A stretch of DNA of 64,000 bases from Micromonospora peucetia (GCF_900091625.1 NZ_FMIC01000002.1:5766001-5830000), one strand, 5' to 3'; positions 51,113 to 59,688 are shown, counted from the first letter of the stretch. The notes: generated from the sequence alone by a model not told the origin. Program-made: numbers and translations.

Positions 51113-51180
51113 GACTGCCACTTAGCACGGTTGCGGATTGCGGATGTGGTCTAGGGGTTCAAATCCTCTGGCAGTCACCA
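51113..51180 (+). tRNA. Degenerate tRNA-like element
   Basis: Bases 51113-51119 (GACTGCC) pair perfectly with 51170-51176 (GGCAGTC). A discriminator A and an encoded CCA follow. The T-arm is intact (AGGGG TTCAAAT CCTCT). The 33 nt between acceptor and T-arm are about 8-9 nt too few, and I cannot fold a proper anticodon arm, so the anticodon is not assignable. It may be a decayed tRNA, an unusual tRNA, or a rebuilt attachment site flanking the injection-system locus. Confidence 0.45.
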
Positions 51181-51188
51181 ACAGTGGC

Positions 51189-51214
51189 AAGGCGGGTCCT
51201 CACGGGCCCGCCTT
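51189..51214 (+). terminator. 11-bp hairpin terminator after tRNA-like element
   Basis: AAGGCGGGTCC, loop TCAC, GGGCCCGCCTT: an 11-bp stem with one G-U pair. A short T-rich stretch (GTCCCTTT) follows. It could end both the tRNA-like transcript and read-through from the eCIS operon. Confidence 0.7.
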
Positions 51215-51281
51215 GTCCCTTTGGCCGTCACTTTCATTCAACCCGCGCCCTGCTGTCCGGCCCTGGTGCGCTCGGGTGGCG

Positions 51282-52574
51282 TCACGCTCCGGGCGAGCCG
51301 GGCCGCGTGACAGCGTCCAGCCTTCGTCGCAGCAGGGCGCGTTCGGGTTCGGTGCCGGCCAGGGCGAGCGCCTCCCGGTACGCCTCGGCGGCCTCGGCGT
51401 GCCGGCCGAGCCGGTGCAGCAGGTCGCCACGGGCGGCCGGGTAGGGGTGGTGGCCCCGCAGCAGCGGTTCGTCGGCCAGCTCGTCCAGCAGCGCCAGTCC
51501 CGCCTCCGGGCCGTCGCGCATCGCCACGGCGGCGGCCCGGTTCAGTGCGACGACCGGCGACGGCGCGAGGGCGAGCAGCACGTCGTAGAGGGCCACGATC
51601 TGCGGCCAGTCGGTGGTGGCGAGGTCGGCCGCCTCGACGTGCAGGGCGGCGATCGCGGCCTGCACCCCGTACGGACCGGGCGGGCCGCCGGTCAGCGCGA
51701 CGGGTACCAGGTCGAGGCCGTCGGCGATCATCGAACGGTCCCAGCGACCACGGTCCTGCTCGTCGAGCAGCACCAGTTCGTCGTCCGGGCCGGTGCGGGC
51801 GGCACGCCGGGCGTGGATCAGCAGCATGAGCGCGAGCAGCCCGGTGACCTCCCGTTCGGCGGGCAGCAGCCGGCGCAGGATCCGGGCCAGCCGGATGGCC
51901 TCCTCGGCGAGGTCGAGCCGTTGCAGACGCGGGCCGCCGCTGGCCGCGTAGCCCTCGGTGAAGATCGAGTACACCGCCTGGAGCACTCCCGGCAGCCGGT
52001 CCGGCAGTTCCTGCGCGCCGGGCACGCGGAACGGGATCCGGGCTTCGTGGATCTTCTTCTTGGCCCGCGTGATCCGCTTGGCCATCGTCGCCGTCGGCAC
52101 CAGGAAGGCCCGGGCCACCTCGGGCGTGGTCAGTCCGGCCAGGTAGCGCAGGGTCAGCGCTCCGCGGTCCTCGGCGGCGAGCGCCGGATGCGCGCAGGTG
52201 AAGAAGAGCTGGAGCCGCTCGTCCGGCAGGTCGCCGCCCACCGCCGGAGCGGGGGCGGGCTCCGCCCGGTCCGCCTCCGCCTGGAGGATGGCCAGCCGCG
52301 CGGCGAGGGCCTGGTCCCGGCGCAGCCGGTCGACCGCCCTGCGCCGCGCCGTGGTCATCAGCCAGGCTCCGGGCCTGAGCGGAACGCCGTCGACCGGCCA
52401 GTGTGCCAGTGCCGCCTCGACGGCCTCGGAGGTGACCTCCTCGGCCAGGTCGAGGTCGCCGAAGCGGCGGACGAGGGCCGCCAGCAGCCGGCCGCGTTCC
52501 TCGCGGAACACCGCCTCCACGACTGCCGCCGGCGCCTCGTCCGTCCCCCCGTTGCCGGTGGGCGCTTCGCCCAC
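51282..52574 (-). CDS. ECF42-type RNA polymerase sigma factor
   Basis: 430 aa from GTG at 52574. Sigma-70 region 2 (VEAVFREERGRLLAALVRRFGDLDLAEEVTSEA) and region 4 (LRYLAGLTTPEVARAFLVPTATMAKRITRAKKKI) are followed by a ~230-aa C-terminal DUF6596/TPR-like extension. The extension includes DWPQIVALYDVLLALAPSPVVALNRAAA. This is the ECF42 architecture. These sigma factors are genomically coupled to YciI-like DGPF proteins and have no classical anti-sigma; the TPR extension is thought to control activity. The start lies 5 nt after the stop of the YciI gene, so both form one operon. Confidence 0.92.
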   Translation of the reverse strand: MGEAPTGNGGTDEAPAAVVEAVFREERGRLLAALVRRFGDLDLAEEVTSEAVEAALAHWPVDGVPLRPGAWLMTTARRRAVDRLRRDQALAARLAILQAEADRAEPAPAPAVGGDLPDERLQLFFTCAHPALAAEDRGALTLRYLAGLTTPEVARAFLVPTATMAKRITRAKKKIHEARIPFRVPGAQELPDRLPGVLQAVYSIFTEGYAASGGPRLQRLDLAEEAIRLARILRRLLPAEREVTGLLALMLLIHARRAARTGPDDELVLLDEQDRGRWDRSMIADGLDLVPVALTGGPPGPYGVQAAIAALHVEAADLATTDWPQIVALYDVLLALAPSPVVALNRAAAVAMRDGPEAGLALLDELADEPLLRGHHPYPAARGDLLHRLGRHAEAAEAYREALALAGTEPERALLRRRLDAVTRPGSPGA

Positions 52575-52579
52575 CGCGC

Positions 52580-52930
52580 TCAGCCGCCGAACTCGGCGAC
52601 CGGCCGCACCACGACGGAGCCGCCCGCGCGCGCGCCGGGGCAGCGCGCCGCCCAGTCGAGCGCGACGTCGAGGTCCGGCACGTCGATCACGTAGAACCCG
52701 CCGAGGATCTCGCGGGTCTCCGCGAACGGCCCGTCCGTCACGGTCCGCCTGCCGTCCTCGCCGACCCGGACCGTCGTGGCGGTGACCAGGTCGGCCAGCG
52801 ACTCGCCGGAGACCAGGATCCCCGCCTCCCGCACCTGCTTGTCGTAGGTCATCCAGTCGCTGACGTCGCAGCCGGCCGCCCCGCCGTCCTCGCCGACCGC
52901 ACCGGCGTTGATGAGCATCATGTACTTCAC
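52580..52930 (-). CDS. YciI/DGPF-family protein paired with ECF42
   Basis: 116 aa from GTG at 52930, with AGGGGAG ~7 nt upstream; a longer open frame to 53617 is not coding. It reads VKYMMLINAG, then the family hallmark TVTDGPFAETREILGGFYVIDV and DWAARCPGA. YciI-like proteins are small ferredoxin-fold dimers. Those linked to ECF42 factors are expected to be functional partners, though the chemistry is not known. It is translated just ahead of the sigma-factor gene. Confidence 0.88.
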   Translation of the reverse strand: MKYMMLINAGAVGEDGGAAGCDVSDWMTYDKQVREAGILVSGESLADLVTATTVRVGEDGRRTVTDGPFAETREILGGFYVIDVPDLDVALDWAARCPGARAGGSVVVRPVAEFGG

Positions 52931-53119
52931 GATCCGACTCCCCTGATGTCGTCCCACCCTCGTACAGCAGGACCGCCGTACGCCATCACGACGGACGGGA
53001 AGCCGTCGAATGGACACACCCTCCCAAGTTTTTTGCGCCGTGGCCCGGCAACTCCCCGTCCGACCCTCCGGCGCAGCGCCGGCCCGGCGGCTGAACGACC
53101 AGGTAGCTACGGTGACCGG

Positions 53120-53521
53120 ATGGCCGCACCCCGACTGATCCCCATCGCCCACGAGCCCGGCTACCACACGGACCAGATCGGCCGGTACGCCGACGGGATG
53201 TTCCTGGCCTCGGCGTGGGACCACCTCGCGTACGTGCACCTCTTCGACCACGACGGCGCGTACCGGCACTCGACGGTCCGGCGGGTCGAGGATCGCGGGG
53301 CGCTGGACGCCGCGCTCGCGGAACTCGTCGCGGACCTGCCCGGCAGGGCGTACGGCGACATCGCGGTCCAGTTGTTCCAGACCCGGCAGGAGGACACCCT
53401 CTTCGGTCTGGTCGACGAGTCCGGCGACCGGGCCGGCGACGGGAGCCACGTCGACTGGGTCGAGCTTTATCCGGACCGCCTCGGCTTCAGCGAGCCGTGG
53501 GACGGTCTCTACGACACCTGA
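53120..53521 (+). CDS. Hypothetical protein, DUF7003-like
   Basis: 133 aa from ATG at 53120 (MAAPRLIPIAHEPGYHTDQI); the open frame continues upstream but without an RBS. It is a compact, well-composed globular protein with YADGMFLASAWDHLAYVHLFDHDG and DWVELYPDRLGFSEPWDGLYDT. I cannot name a function. It is divergent from the YciI-sigma pair across a 190-nt gap. The DUF assignment is a guess. Confidence 0.6.
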   Translation: MAAPRLIPIAHEPGYHTDQIGRYADGMFLASAWDHLAYVHLFDHDGAYRHSTVRRVEDRGALDAALAELVADLPGRAYGDIAVQLFQTRQEDTLFGLVDESGDRAGDGSHVDWVELYPDRLGFSEPWDGLYDT

Positions 53522-53565
53522 CCCGCGCGGCTGCCGACGTCGGGCGTCGCGGTGCACGGCGGTCC

Positions 53566-53595
53566 TTGACCATGCCGGCCGATTGGCCGTAGGTT
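53566..53595 (+). promoter_or_regulatory. Candidate promoter for DUF4185 gene
   Basis: TTGACC (53566-53571) and TAGGTT (53590-53595) are separated by 18 nt. The start codon lies about 100 nt downstream. The site fits a housekeeping SigA-like promoter by sequence only. Confidence 0.4.
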
Positions 53596-53692
53596 CCAGC
53601 CTTACATCGACGATCATAAGTCGGCGTGGCCGGTGCTCCGGCCCGGTTTCCCATGTCCGCGGCCCATGGGGCCCATCGCGACAAGGACGGCC

Positions 53693-54808
53693 ATGACCAT
53701 CACCCGCCGCTCACTGCTCGGCACCCTCGCCGCGGCCGGCGTGGCCTCGGCCGTCGCGCCGGCCCTGGCCCCCGGCACGGCCCACGCCGCCGTCTGGCGG
53801 AAGCGCCTCACCGGCGCCGACCTGGACACCAACCACCGCTGGCGGGTCGCGGGCACCGACCTCGGCATCCCGTACGTGCTGGAGAACGGCTCGATCGGCT
53901 ACCTGTTCGGCGACACCTTCGACACCCCGTGGCCGGAGGGCCCGCCGCTGCCCAACGACTGGCGCTCACCGGTGCTGCTGCGCTCCGCCGTCCATCCCGG
54001 CGCAACCGGGGGGATCGTCTTCGACAGCGCCGCCCGCGTCGCGGGCAACGGCCGGGCCCCGGAGCTGATGCACAACGGCCACCACGGGATCGGCATCGAC
54101 GGCCTCTGGGAGGTGACCGTCATTCCCAACGACGGCATCGCCTTCCCGGAGACCGGCCGCCAACTCGTGTCGTACATGAGCATCGAGAACTGGCACTCCG
54201 CCGGCCCGGCCGGGCCGCACTGGCGGTCGCGCTACGCCGGCCTGGCCTACAGCGACAACGGCAACGACTTCGTCCGTACGCCGTTGAAGTGGTGGAACGA
54301 CGGCACCAACACCGACCCGTTCCAGATGTGGACGATGCAGCGCGACGGGGACTGGGTGTATGTCTTCTCGGTGCGTTCCGGCCGTCAGCACGGGCCGATG
54401 ATGCTGCGCCGGGTCCGCTGGGACCGGCTGTTCTTCCCCGAGTCGTACGAGGGCTGGGGCTTCAACGGCAGCGGCTGGGGCTGGGGCCGGCCGTGCACGC
54501 CCATCCTGACCGGCCGCTTCGGCGAGCCGTCGGTGCGACGGCTCGCCGACGGCACCTGGGTGATGTCCTATCTCAACTGCGCCACCGGGTGCATCGTCAC
54601 CCGCACGGCGACCGGGCCGGACCGGGTCTGGACGCCGGAGAAGATCCAGGTCACCTCCTGGCAGGAGCCCGGCCTCTACGGCGGTTTCATCCACCCGTGG
54701 TCCAGCCGGCGGGCCAACGACCTGCATCTCATGGTCTCGAAGTGGACCAGGACGCCCGACGACCGGAGCACCGCCTACCACGTCAGCCAGTTCGCCGGAT
54801 CGGTGTGA
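53693..54808 (+). CDS. Tat-exported DUF4185 protein
   Basis: 371 aa. ATG at 53693 gives a twin-arginine signal (MTITRRSLLGTLAAAGVASA, cleavage near AHAAV). An in-frame start at 53633 would bury the signal and is rejected. The mature part has features of DUF4185 beta-propeller-like proteins: GTDLGIPYVLENGSIGYLFGDTFDT near the start, later YSDNGNDFVRTPLKWWND and DGTWVMSYLNC. Relatives sit near glycosidase-like five-bladed propellers, so sugar binding or hydrolysis outside the cell is plausible but unproven. Confidence 0.85.
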   Translation: MTITRRSLLGTLAAAGVASAVAPALAPGTAHAAVWRKRLTGADLDTNHRWRVAGTDLGIPYVLENGSIGYLFGDTFDTPWPEGPPLPNDWRSPVLLRSAVHPGATGGIVFDSAARVAGNGRAPELMHNGHHGIGIDGLWEVTVIPNDGIAFPETGRQLVSYMSIENWHSAGPAGPHWRSRYAGLAYSDNGNDFVRTPLKWWNDGTNTDPFQMWTMQRDGDWVYVFSVRSGRQHGPMMLRRVRWDRLFFPESYEGWGFNGSGWGWGRPCTPILTGRFGEPSVRRLADGTWVMSYLNCATGCIVTRTATGPDRVWTPEKIQVTSWQEPGLYGGFIHPWSSRRANDLHLMVSKWTRTPDDRSTAYHVSQFAGSV

Positions 54809-54947
54809 GCAGGCCCCCACCACCCGCGACGGCCCGACACCCCCTCGCCGGTCAGGCACGACGACGGGCAACGCCGGAAAAGATGCCGACAGTGTGTTGA
54901 TACGATCCTGACATGCAGTCGACAAAACCCGGCCCGCGGTGGTGGGC

Positions 54948-56075
54948 ATGTTCCTAGCGGTACGCGAACTTCGGTTCGCCAAGGCCCGGTTCGGTTTGAT
55001 GGGGGCGGTCGTCGCGCTCATCGCGGTGTTGGTGGTGCTGCTGTCGGGGCTCTCCTCGGGCCTGGTGAACGACGGCGTGTCGGGACTACAGCGCATCCCG
55101 GCGACCTCCTTCGCCTTCGCCGACGGCGTGCAGCACGACGCGGCGTTCTCCCGCAGTGTCATCGACATCTCCGCGGTGGACTCGTGGAAGGCGCAGCCCC
55201 GGGTCGCCGACGCGGCGCCGTTCGGCAACGCGCTGATCAACGCCCGCAGCGGCTCGGGCGTGGAGATCGACCTCGCGTTGTTCGGCGTGCCCACCGACTC
55301 CTTCCTGGCCCCACCGGTGGAGGAAGGCTCCCGGTTGGGTGCCGCGAACGGCATCGTGGTGAGCCGGACCGCGATCGACGCCGGGCTGCGCGTCGGTGAC
55401 ACGGTGACCGTCGACCGGATCGGCACCCGGCTGACGGTGGTGGGCGCCATGGCCGACCAGCACACGTTCGGTCACGTCGACGTGGCCTACCTGCCGCTGC
55501 CGGTCTGGCAAGAGATCAAGGCCGGCGTACGCCCCGGCGAGCCGGTCCCGGACGGCACCTACGACGAGATCACGGCCGTGGCGGTGCGGGGTGCCGACGG
55601 TGCCGAGATCGACCTGGCGGCCGGCGATCTGGCCGCCGGCACCGAGAGCCTGACCCGCACGGAGTCGTTCGGCGCCTCGCCCGGCTACACCGCCGAGACG
55701 TCGACCCTGCGGCTGATCGAGTGGTTCCTCTACGCCATCTCCGCGCTCGTGGTCGGCGCCTTCTTCACCGTGTGGACCATCCAGCGCCGCGCGGAGATCG
55801 CCGTGCTGCGGGCCATGGGCGCCCCCACGGGCTACCTGCTGCGCGACGGTCTGGCCCAGGCCCTCGCGTTGCTGCTGCTCGCCGTCGGCGCGGGCGTCGC
55901 GGTCGGCACGGCCGCCGGCAGCCTGGTCGGCGGCGGTATCCCGTTCGCGCTCAGCGCGCCGGCGATCGCGGTGGCCGCCCTCCTCCTGCTCGTCCTCGGC
56001 CTGGCCGGAGCCGCCGTGGCCATCGTCCGGATCGCCGCGGTCGATCCGCTGACCGCACTGGGAGCAAACCGATGA
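54948..56075 (+). CDS. ABC transporter permease (FtsX/MacB-like)
   Basis: 375 aa. One transmembrane helix lies near the N-terminus (LMGAVVALIAVLVVLLSGLS). A ~220-aa extracytoplasmic MacB-like domain follows (TSFAFADGVQHDAAFS to ~235), then three helices (WFLYAISALVVGAFFTVWTI, LAQALALLLLAVGAGVAVGT, IAVAALLLLVLGLAGAAVAI). This is the layout of FtsX-type permeases that move lipids or peptides or act mechanically. A short upstream open frame, ATG 54913 (MQSTKPGPRWWACS), overlaps the start. The ATPase gene overlaps the stop (ATGA). Confidence 0.9.
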   Translation: MFLAVRELRFAKARFGLMGAVVALIAVLVVLLSGLSSGLVNDGVSGLQRIPATSFAFADGVQHDAAFSRSVIDISAVDSWKAQPRVADAAPFGNALINARSGSGVEIDLALFGVPTDSFLAPPVEEGSRLGAANGIVVSRTAIDAGLRVGDTVTVDRIGTRLTVVGAMADQHTFGHVDVAYLPLPVWQEIKAGVRPGEPVPDGTYDEITAVAVRGADGAEIDLAAGDLAAGTESLTRTESFGASPGYTAETSTLRLIEWFLYAISALVVGAFFTVWTIQRRAEIAVLRAMGAPTGYLLRDGLAQALALLLLAVGAGVAVGTAAGSLVGGGIPFALSAPAIAVAALLLLVLGLAGAAVAIVRIAAVDPLTALGANR

Positions 56076-56749
56076 CCGACACCGGCCTGGTCATGCGCGG
56101 CGTGACCCTGCGCTTCGGCGACGGCGACGACACCGTGCAGGCGCTGGACGGGGTCGACCTGACCGTCGCCCCCGGGCAGTTCGTCGCGGTGGTCGGCCCC
56201 TCGGGGGCGGGCAAGTCCAGCCTGCTCGCGGTGGCCGGCGGGCTGACCGTCCCGACCTCGGGTTCCGTCACCCTCGCCGGGCAGGACATGACCGTGCCGA
56301 GCGCACGGGCGCGGGCAGCCCTGCGCCGGGAGTCCGTCGGCTTCGTGTTCCAGTCCGGCAATCTCATTCCCGCGCTGACCGCCGTGGACCAGATCCGGCT
56401 GCCGGCCAGGTTCGGCGGTCTCGGCTCCCGGGCCCGCGACGCGGTGGCCCTGCTCGGCGAGGTCGGGATGGCCCAGAAGGCGAACCGCCGCCCGCACCAA
56501 CTTTCGGGGGGCGAGCGGCAACGCGTCGGCATCGCCCGCGCCCTGGTCAACCGGCCACGACTACTCTTGGTCGACGAGCCGACCGCCGCCCTCGACCGCA
56601 CCCGCAGTCACGAGGTGGTGGAGTTGCTCGCCCGCGAGACCAAGGAGAACGACGTCGCCACCGTCATGGTCACCCACGACCACGACGTACTGCGCCACTG
56701 CACGACGGTGTACGAGATGATCGACGGGCGACTGATGCCCGTGCCGTGA
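56072..56749 (+). CDS. ABC transporter ATP-binding protein (LolD/MacB-type)
   Basis: 225 aa. Walker A GPSGAGKSSLLAVAGG, Q-loop FVFQSGNLIPALTA, signature LSGGERQRVGIARAL, Walker B LLLVDEPTAALDRT and His switch MVTHDHDVL are all intact. It energises the permease encoded immediately upstream, with which it overlaps. The TetR gene follows directly, so the three genes form a small regulated export operon. Confidence 0.95.
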   Translation: MTDTGLVMRGVTLRFGDGDDTVQALDGVDLTVAPGQFVAVVGPSGAGKSSLLAVAGGLTVPTSGSVTLAGQDMTVPSARARAALRRESVGFVFQSGNLIPALTAVDQIRLPARFGGLGSRARDAVALLGEVGMAQKANRRPHQLSGGERQRVGIARALVNRPRLLLVDEPTAALDRTRSHEVVELLARETKENDVATVMVTHDHDVLRHCTTVYEMIDGRLMPVP

Positions 56750-56763
56750 CGACAGGGAGACCC

Positions 56764-57345
56764 GTGCCGAAGATCCAGGCGCCCACGGTGGCCGAACACC
56801 GTGCCCGGCAGCGACGGGCGATCCTGGCGGCGGCCCGCGAGATCCTCGCGGAGAACGGGACGCAGGCGCCGAGCCTGGCCGAGGTCGGCAAGCGGACAGG
56901 CTTGGCGCGCCCCAGCGTCTACCAGTACTTCAGGTCACGCGAAGACCTGCTCAACGCGGTCATCACCGACATGTTCCCCGAGTGGTCGGCGTACGTCACG
57001 CAGCAGATGGACCGGGCCACCGACCCGGGCGGACGGGTGCTGGCCTACGTCGAGGCCAACCTGCACCTCGTCGCCCAGGGCGAGCACGCGGTCATGCGCG
57101 GCCTCGCCAGCAGCGCGTCGGGCACCGTCCTGGCCGAGGAGAGCCGCACACTGCACCACCAGTTGCGTACGCCCCTGGTGGCGGCCCTCGCCGACCATGG
57201 CGCCACCGATCCGGACAGCGCGGCGGAACTGATCCAGGCGGTCGTCTACGCGTCCTCACAGATGATCGAGAACGGCACACCGGAACCCGCCGTGGTCGCT
57301 CTCACCCGAGAACTCCTCTGCCCCTACCTGCGACAACAACACTGA
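56764..57345 (+). CDS. TetR/AcrR family regulator
   Basis: 193 aa from GTG at 56764, preceded by GGGAG; a GTG at 56746 overlapping the ATPase stop is the alternative. The N-terminal HTH is clear (RRAILAAAREILAENGTQ, LAEVGKRTGLARPSVYQYF). The C-terminal ligand domain includes EGEHAVMRGLASSASGTV-like helices (here AQGEHAVMRGLASS). Because it is in the transporter operon, it most likely represses that operon and is relieved by an exported compound (inference). Confidence 0.9.
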   Translation: MPKIQAPTVAEHRARQRRAILAAAREILAENGTQAPSLAEVGKRTGLARPSVYQYFRSREDLLNAVITDMFPEWSAYVTQQMDRATDPGGRVLAYVEANLHLVAQGEHAVMRGLASSASGTVLAEESRTLHHQLRTPLVAALADHGATDPDSAAELIQAVVYASSQMIENGTPEPAVVALTRELLCPYLRQQH

Positions 57346-57386
57346 CCTGCCGACGGATGGGATCGTCGCGAACCGGGGCAGCCGCC

Positions 57387-57419
57387 GACGCCCCGCCCCG
57401 GTTCGCGGGGCGGGGCGTC
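57387..57419. terminator. Strong bidirectional hairpin terminator
   Basis: A perfect 14-bp stem (GACGCCCCGCCCCG) with loop GTTCG, placed between the convergent TetR gene (ends 57345) and the KhtT-like gene (ends 57429). It can stop transcription from both sides. Confidence 0.8.
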
Positions 57420-57428
57420 GACGCCTCC

Positions 57429-57701
57429 TCACCGCTGGACGGCGGGCTGCCTCCCGGGTACGCCGGGCCCGGTGATGTTGACGTCGAAGACGTCGAGCAG
57501 GCCCAGCAGTCCGGCGAGCACGACGGCCTCGTCGCGTCTGAGCGTGATGCTGCGGGTGGCGTCGGGGTCGTCGCCGTCGTGGTAGACCAGCTCGCGCCGG
57601 CCGCCTGCGTAGTGGGTCACCACCCCGATGCGCAGCCCCGCGTCAGTGGTGAACATGCGGCGGAACCCGATACCGGGCAGGGGGGTCAGTTCGACGTCCA
57701 T
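57429..57701 (-). CDS. KhtT-like N-terminal domain protein
   Basis: 90 aa. MDVELTPLPGIGFRRMFTT, RIGVVTHYAGGRRELVYHD and the ending SITLRRDEAVVLAGLLG closely match the N-terminal half of cation:proton antiporter regulatory subunits (KhtT/CpaA type). Those are normally ~160 aa with a TrkA-C ligand domain. That domain is missing here, and no antiporter gene is nearby, so this is a stand-alone half or a remnant. It precedes no obvious partner except the MreB-like gene 121 nt upstream on the same strand. Confidence 0.75.
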   Translation of the reverse strand: MDVELTPLPGIGFRRMFTTDAGLRIGVVTHYAGGRRELVYHDGDDPDATRSITLRRDEAVVLAGLLGLLDVFDVNITGPGVPGRQPAVQR

Positions 57702-57822
57702 CGAAGCTCCAGGTGGTGCGGGAGGGTCGGGGCGGTCCGGTCCCCGGCCGGGCAGGCGGCCGGTGGGCGGCAGTGGTCAGCCGCACGGCACCGCCCACCG
57801 GGACGCCGTGCGGGACCACCGG

Positions 57823-58587
57823 TCAGCCGGTGAGCAGCAGACGCAGGCCGGCGAGCGTGGCCAGGTGCGGATCGGCGGGCATCGTGACCATCCGACCGGT
57901 CAGCGCGGCCAGCCGGGCCGCGAGTTCCGGATGTGCCGCCCCGCCGCCGGTGATCAGCAGCCGGCGTCGGCGCGGCCACACCGGCTGGGTGCCCAGGCGG
58001 CGCACCGCTGCGGCGATCAGCGGGATCTGGTCGATGGCGTTGGGCACGTCGATGCGTTCGGCCGCCTCCACCGCGCGGTCGGCGATGCGGGCGATCTCGG
58101 TCCGACCGTGTCCGATGTCGACGGCGACCACGTCGTCGCCGTCGAGGTCGGCCCGACAGGCCAGGGCTGCCGCCAGCGGCTCCTCCACCGTGGCGACGCG
58201 CCCGCCGAACGCCCGGTGGACCACCTCGACCAGGAATTCCTTCTGCCGCAACGTGGCGGTGGCCGGCACGCCGACCACGACCGGGGAGACGTCGTCACCC
58301 GGCCGCCCGGAGGCCGCGGCCAACACCCGCAACAGGTGTACGCAGGCGAGGAAGTCGGCCACCACGCCGTACCGCACCGGCCACAGGAGCTTCGCGTCAC
58401 CGGTGTCCCGCAGTTCCATGGCGGCACGCCCGACGGCATAGCCACCGGACGGCATCCGCGCGAGGACGGCGGGCTCGGTGACGACCCTGCCGGACACCGG
58501 CGTCCAGAGGCGCACCGTCGAGGTGCCCAGGTCCAGGGCGACGGGATGCCGTAGGCCGAGGCGGGCGTACGCACCGGGGGCCAGCAT
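57823..58587 (-). CDS. Short MreB-like actin-fold protein
   Basis: 254 aa from ATG at 58587. The actin-family nucleotide pocket is visible: VALDLGTSTVRLW (phosphate 1), VVAVDIGHGRTEIARI (phosphate 2) and LLITGGGAAHPELAARLA (adenosine). EEPLAAALAC matches the MreB connecting region. Typical MreB has ~340 aa, so this is a shortened form. Micromonosporaceae do not grow as MreB rods, so a different role, perhaps in spore wall or as a regulatory ATPase, is likely. Confidence 0.8.
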   Translation of the reverse strand: MLAPGAYARLGLRHPVALDLGTSTVRLWTPVSGRVVTEPAVLARMPSGGYAVGRAAMELRDTGDAKLLWPVRYGVVADFLACVHLLRVLAAASGRPGDDVSPVVVGVPATATLRQKEFLVEVVHRAFGGRVATVEEPLAAALACRADLDGDDVVAVDIGHGRTEIARIADRAVEAAERIDVPNAIDQIPLIAAAVRRLGTQPVWPRRRRLLITGGGAAHPELAARLAALTGRMVTMPADPHLATLAGLRLLLTG

Positions 58588-58739
58588 GGTCACCACCCCC
58601 ACAGCAGGGTGCCCGTGACGGCGTACGCCACGGCTCGGGGTCCGACGGACCGGGGCAGGGTGGATCGATCATGATGCGGGGTCGGCATGGTGCTCCAAGC
58701 CACAGGCCCGGTCGGACGACACGGGGAGGCGGACAGGCT

Positions 58740-58943
58740 TCAGACGGCGAACGTCAGCCTGGGCGGAGCGCGGTCGGCCGACCACGCCGGCACACAGCCG
58801 GGGACGGCCCGAGCGCACCGGAACACGATGCACAGCCCGACGGCCCGGGCCGCGGACAGCACCATGACCAACACGGCCAGCATCAGCAGCGCCGGCAGCG
58901 AGACCCGCTTGCCGACGCGGCGGAGGCCGTGTCGATCCTGCAT
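58740..58943 (-). CDS. Possible small membrane protein
   Basis: 67 aa (MQDRHGLRRVGKRVSLPALL...) with one predicted transmembrane helix (SLPALLMLAVLVMVLSAARA) and a basic N-terminus. The RBS is weak (GGTG). It lies in the otherwise empty 540-nt gap before the hemerythrin gene. It might instead be a chance open frame. Confidence 0.35.
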   Translation of the reverse strand: MQDRHGLRRVGKRVSLPALLMLAVLVMVLSAARAVGLCIVFRCARAVPGCVPAWSADRAPPRLTFAV

Positions 58944-59129
58944 GCCGACACCATAGCCGGGCGACCCGCCGATCGGCCATGCCGCCGCCCGGCCGGCAGG
59001 CGCCCACCGGGACGCCGGGAAGGGTCGGGCCCGTCGTCCCGGCCCGCCGGGTCGATCGGCCCTGCCGAACGTGCTGTCCCACGCCGAGGATGGGATTCGG
59101 ACCTCGTCGTGATCCTGGAGATGATCAAC

Positions 59130-59570
59130 GTGTGCAACTACTGCGGCTGTCGGGAGTTCCCCCTGATCGGTCGGCTCTCCGCCGAGCACGAGGCGATCGC
59201 CAACGCCGCCGGCCGGGTGCGTGACGCGGTGCGGGCCGGCGGCGCGGACGCGCCCGCGGCGCTCGACGCCCTGCTGGCCCTACTGATCCCGCACACCGTC
59301 ACCGAGGAGCAGGGGCTCTTCGTCGAGCTGCGGGCCGAGGGCAGCCTGGCCGACGCGGTGGAGAAGCTCTGCGCCGAACACGACGACATCCACGGTGTGC
59401 TCGGCGGCGTCGACCGGACGGCACCGGACTGGCCCGCGGTGCTGGCCGCGCTGGACCGGCTTCACCGGCACATCGACAACGAGGAGCACGGTCTCTTCCC
59501 GGCCGCGGTGATCGCGCTGCCCATCCCGGCCTGGGACCGGATCACCCCGACGGCCGGCGCCGCACTGTAG
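59130..59570 (+). CDS. Hemerythrin-domain protein
   Basis: 146 aa from GTG at 59130, chosen because GGAG lies 9 nt upstream and relatives begin MCxYCGC. The N-terminal MCNYCGCREFPLI adds a CxxCxC cysteine cluster. The hemerythrin helices follow with His/Glu ligands: LSAEHEAI, LLIPHTVTEEQGLF, CAEHDDIH and RLHRHIDNEEHGLFP. It should bind a di-iron centre and sense or bind O2, NO or peroxide. No linked target gene is visible. Confidence 0.9.
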   Translation: MCNYCGCREFPLIGRLSAEHEAIANAAGRVRDAVRAGGADAPAALDALLALLIPHTVTEEQGLFVELRAEGSLADAVEKLCAEHDDIHGVLGGVDRTAPDWPAVLAALDRLHRHIDNEEHGLFPAAVIALPIPAWDRITPTAGAAL

Positions 59571-59670
59571 ATCGCTCCGGGCTCGTCACCGTCGGCCCGT
59601 GGCCGCCTGCACCCCCGCCGGCTTCGTGGCCGGCAGGCGCCGCCGCGAGGCGCTGGCATCAACCTTGGAT

Positions 59671-59688
59671 GCCTGACTAAAGTCAGGC
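59671..59688. promoter_or_regulatory. MarR-type palindromic operator
   Basis: GCCTGACT-AA-AGTCAGGC, a perfect 8+8 inverted repeat ending 3 nt before the ATG of the MarR-GNAT gene. The site overlaps the expected RBS, so binding would block expression. This fits autorepression. Confidence 0.6.

Noticed and set aside
53620..53692. Upstream in-frame start of the DUF4185 gene at 53633
   Set aside because: It would place 20 residues before the twin-arginine signal; the ATG at 53693 gives a normal Tat peptide.
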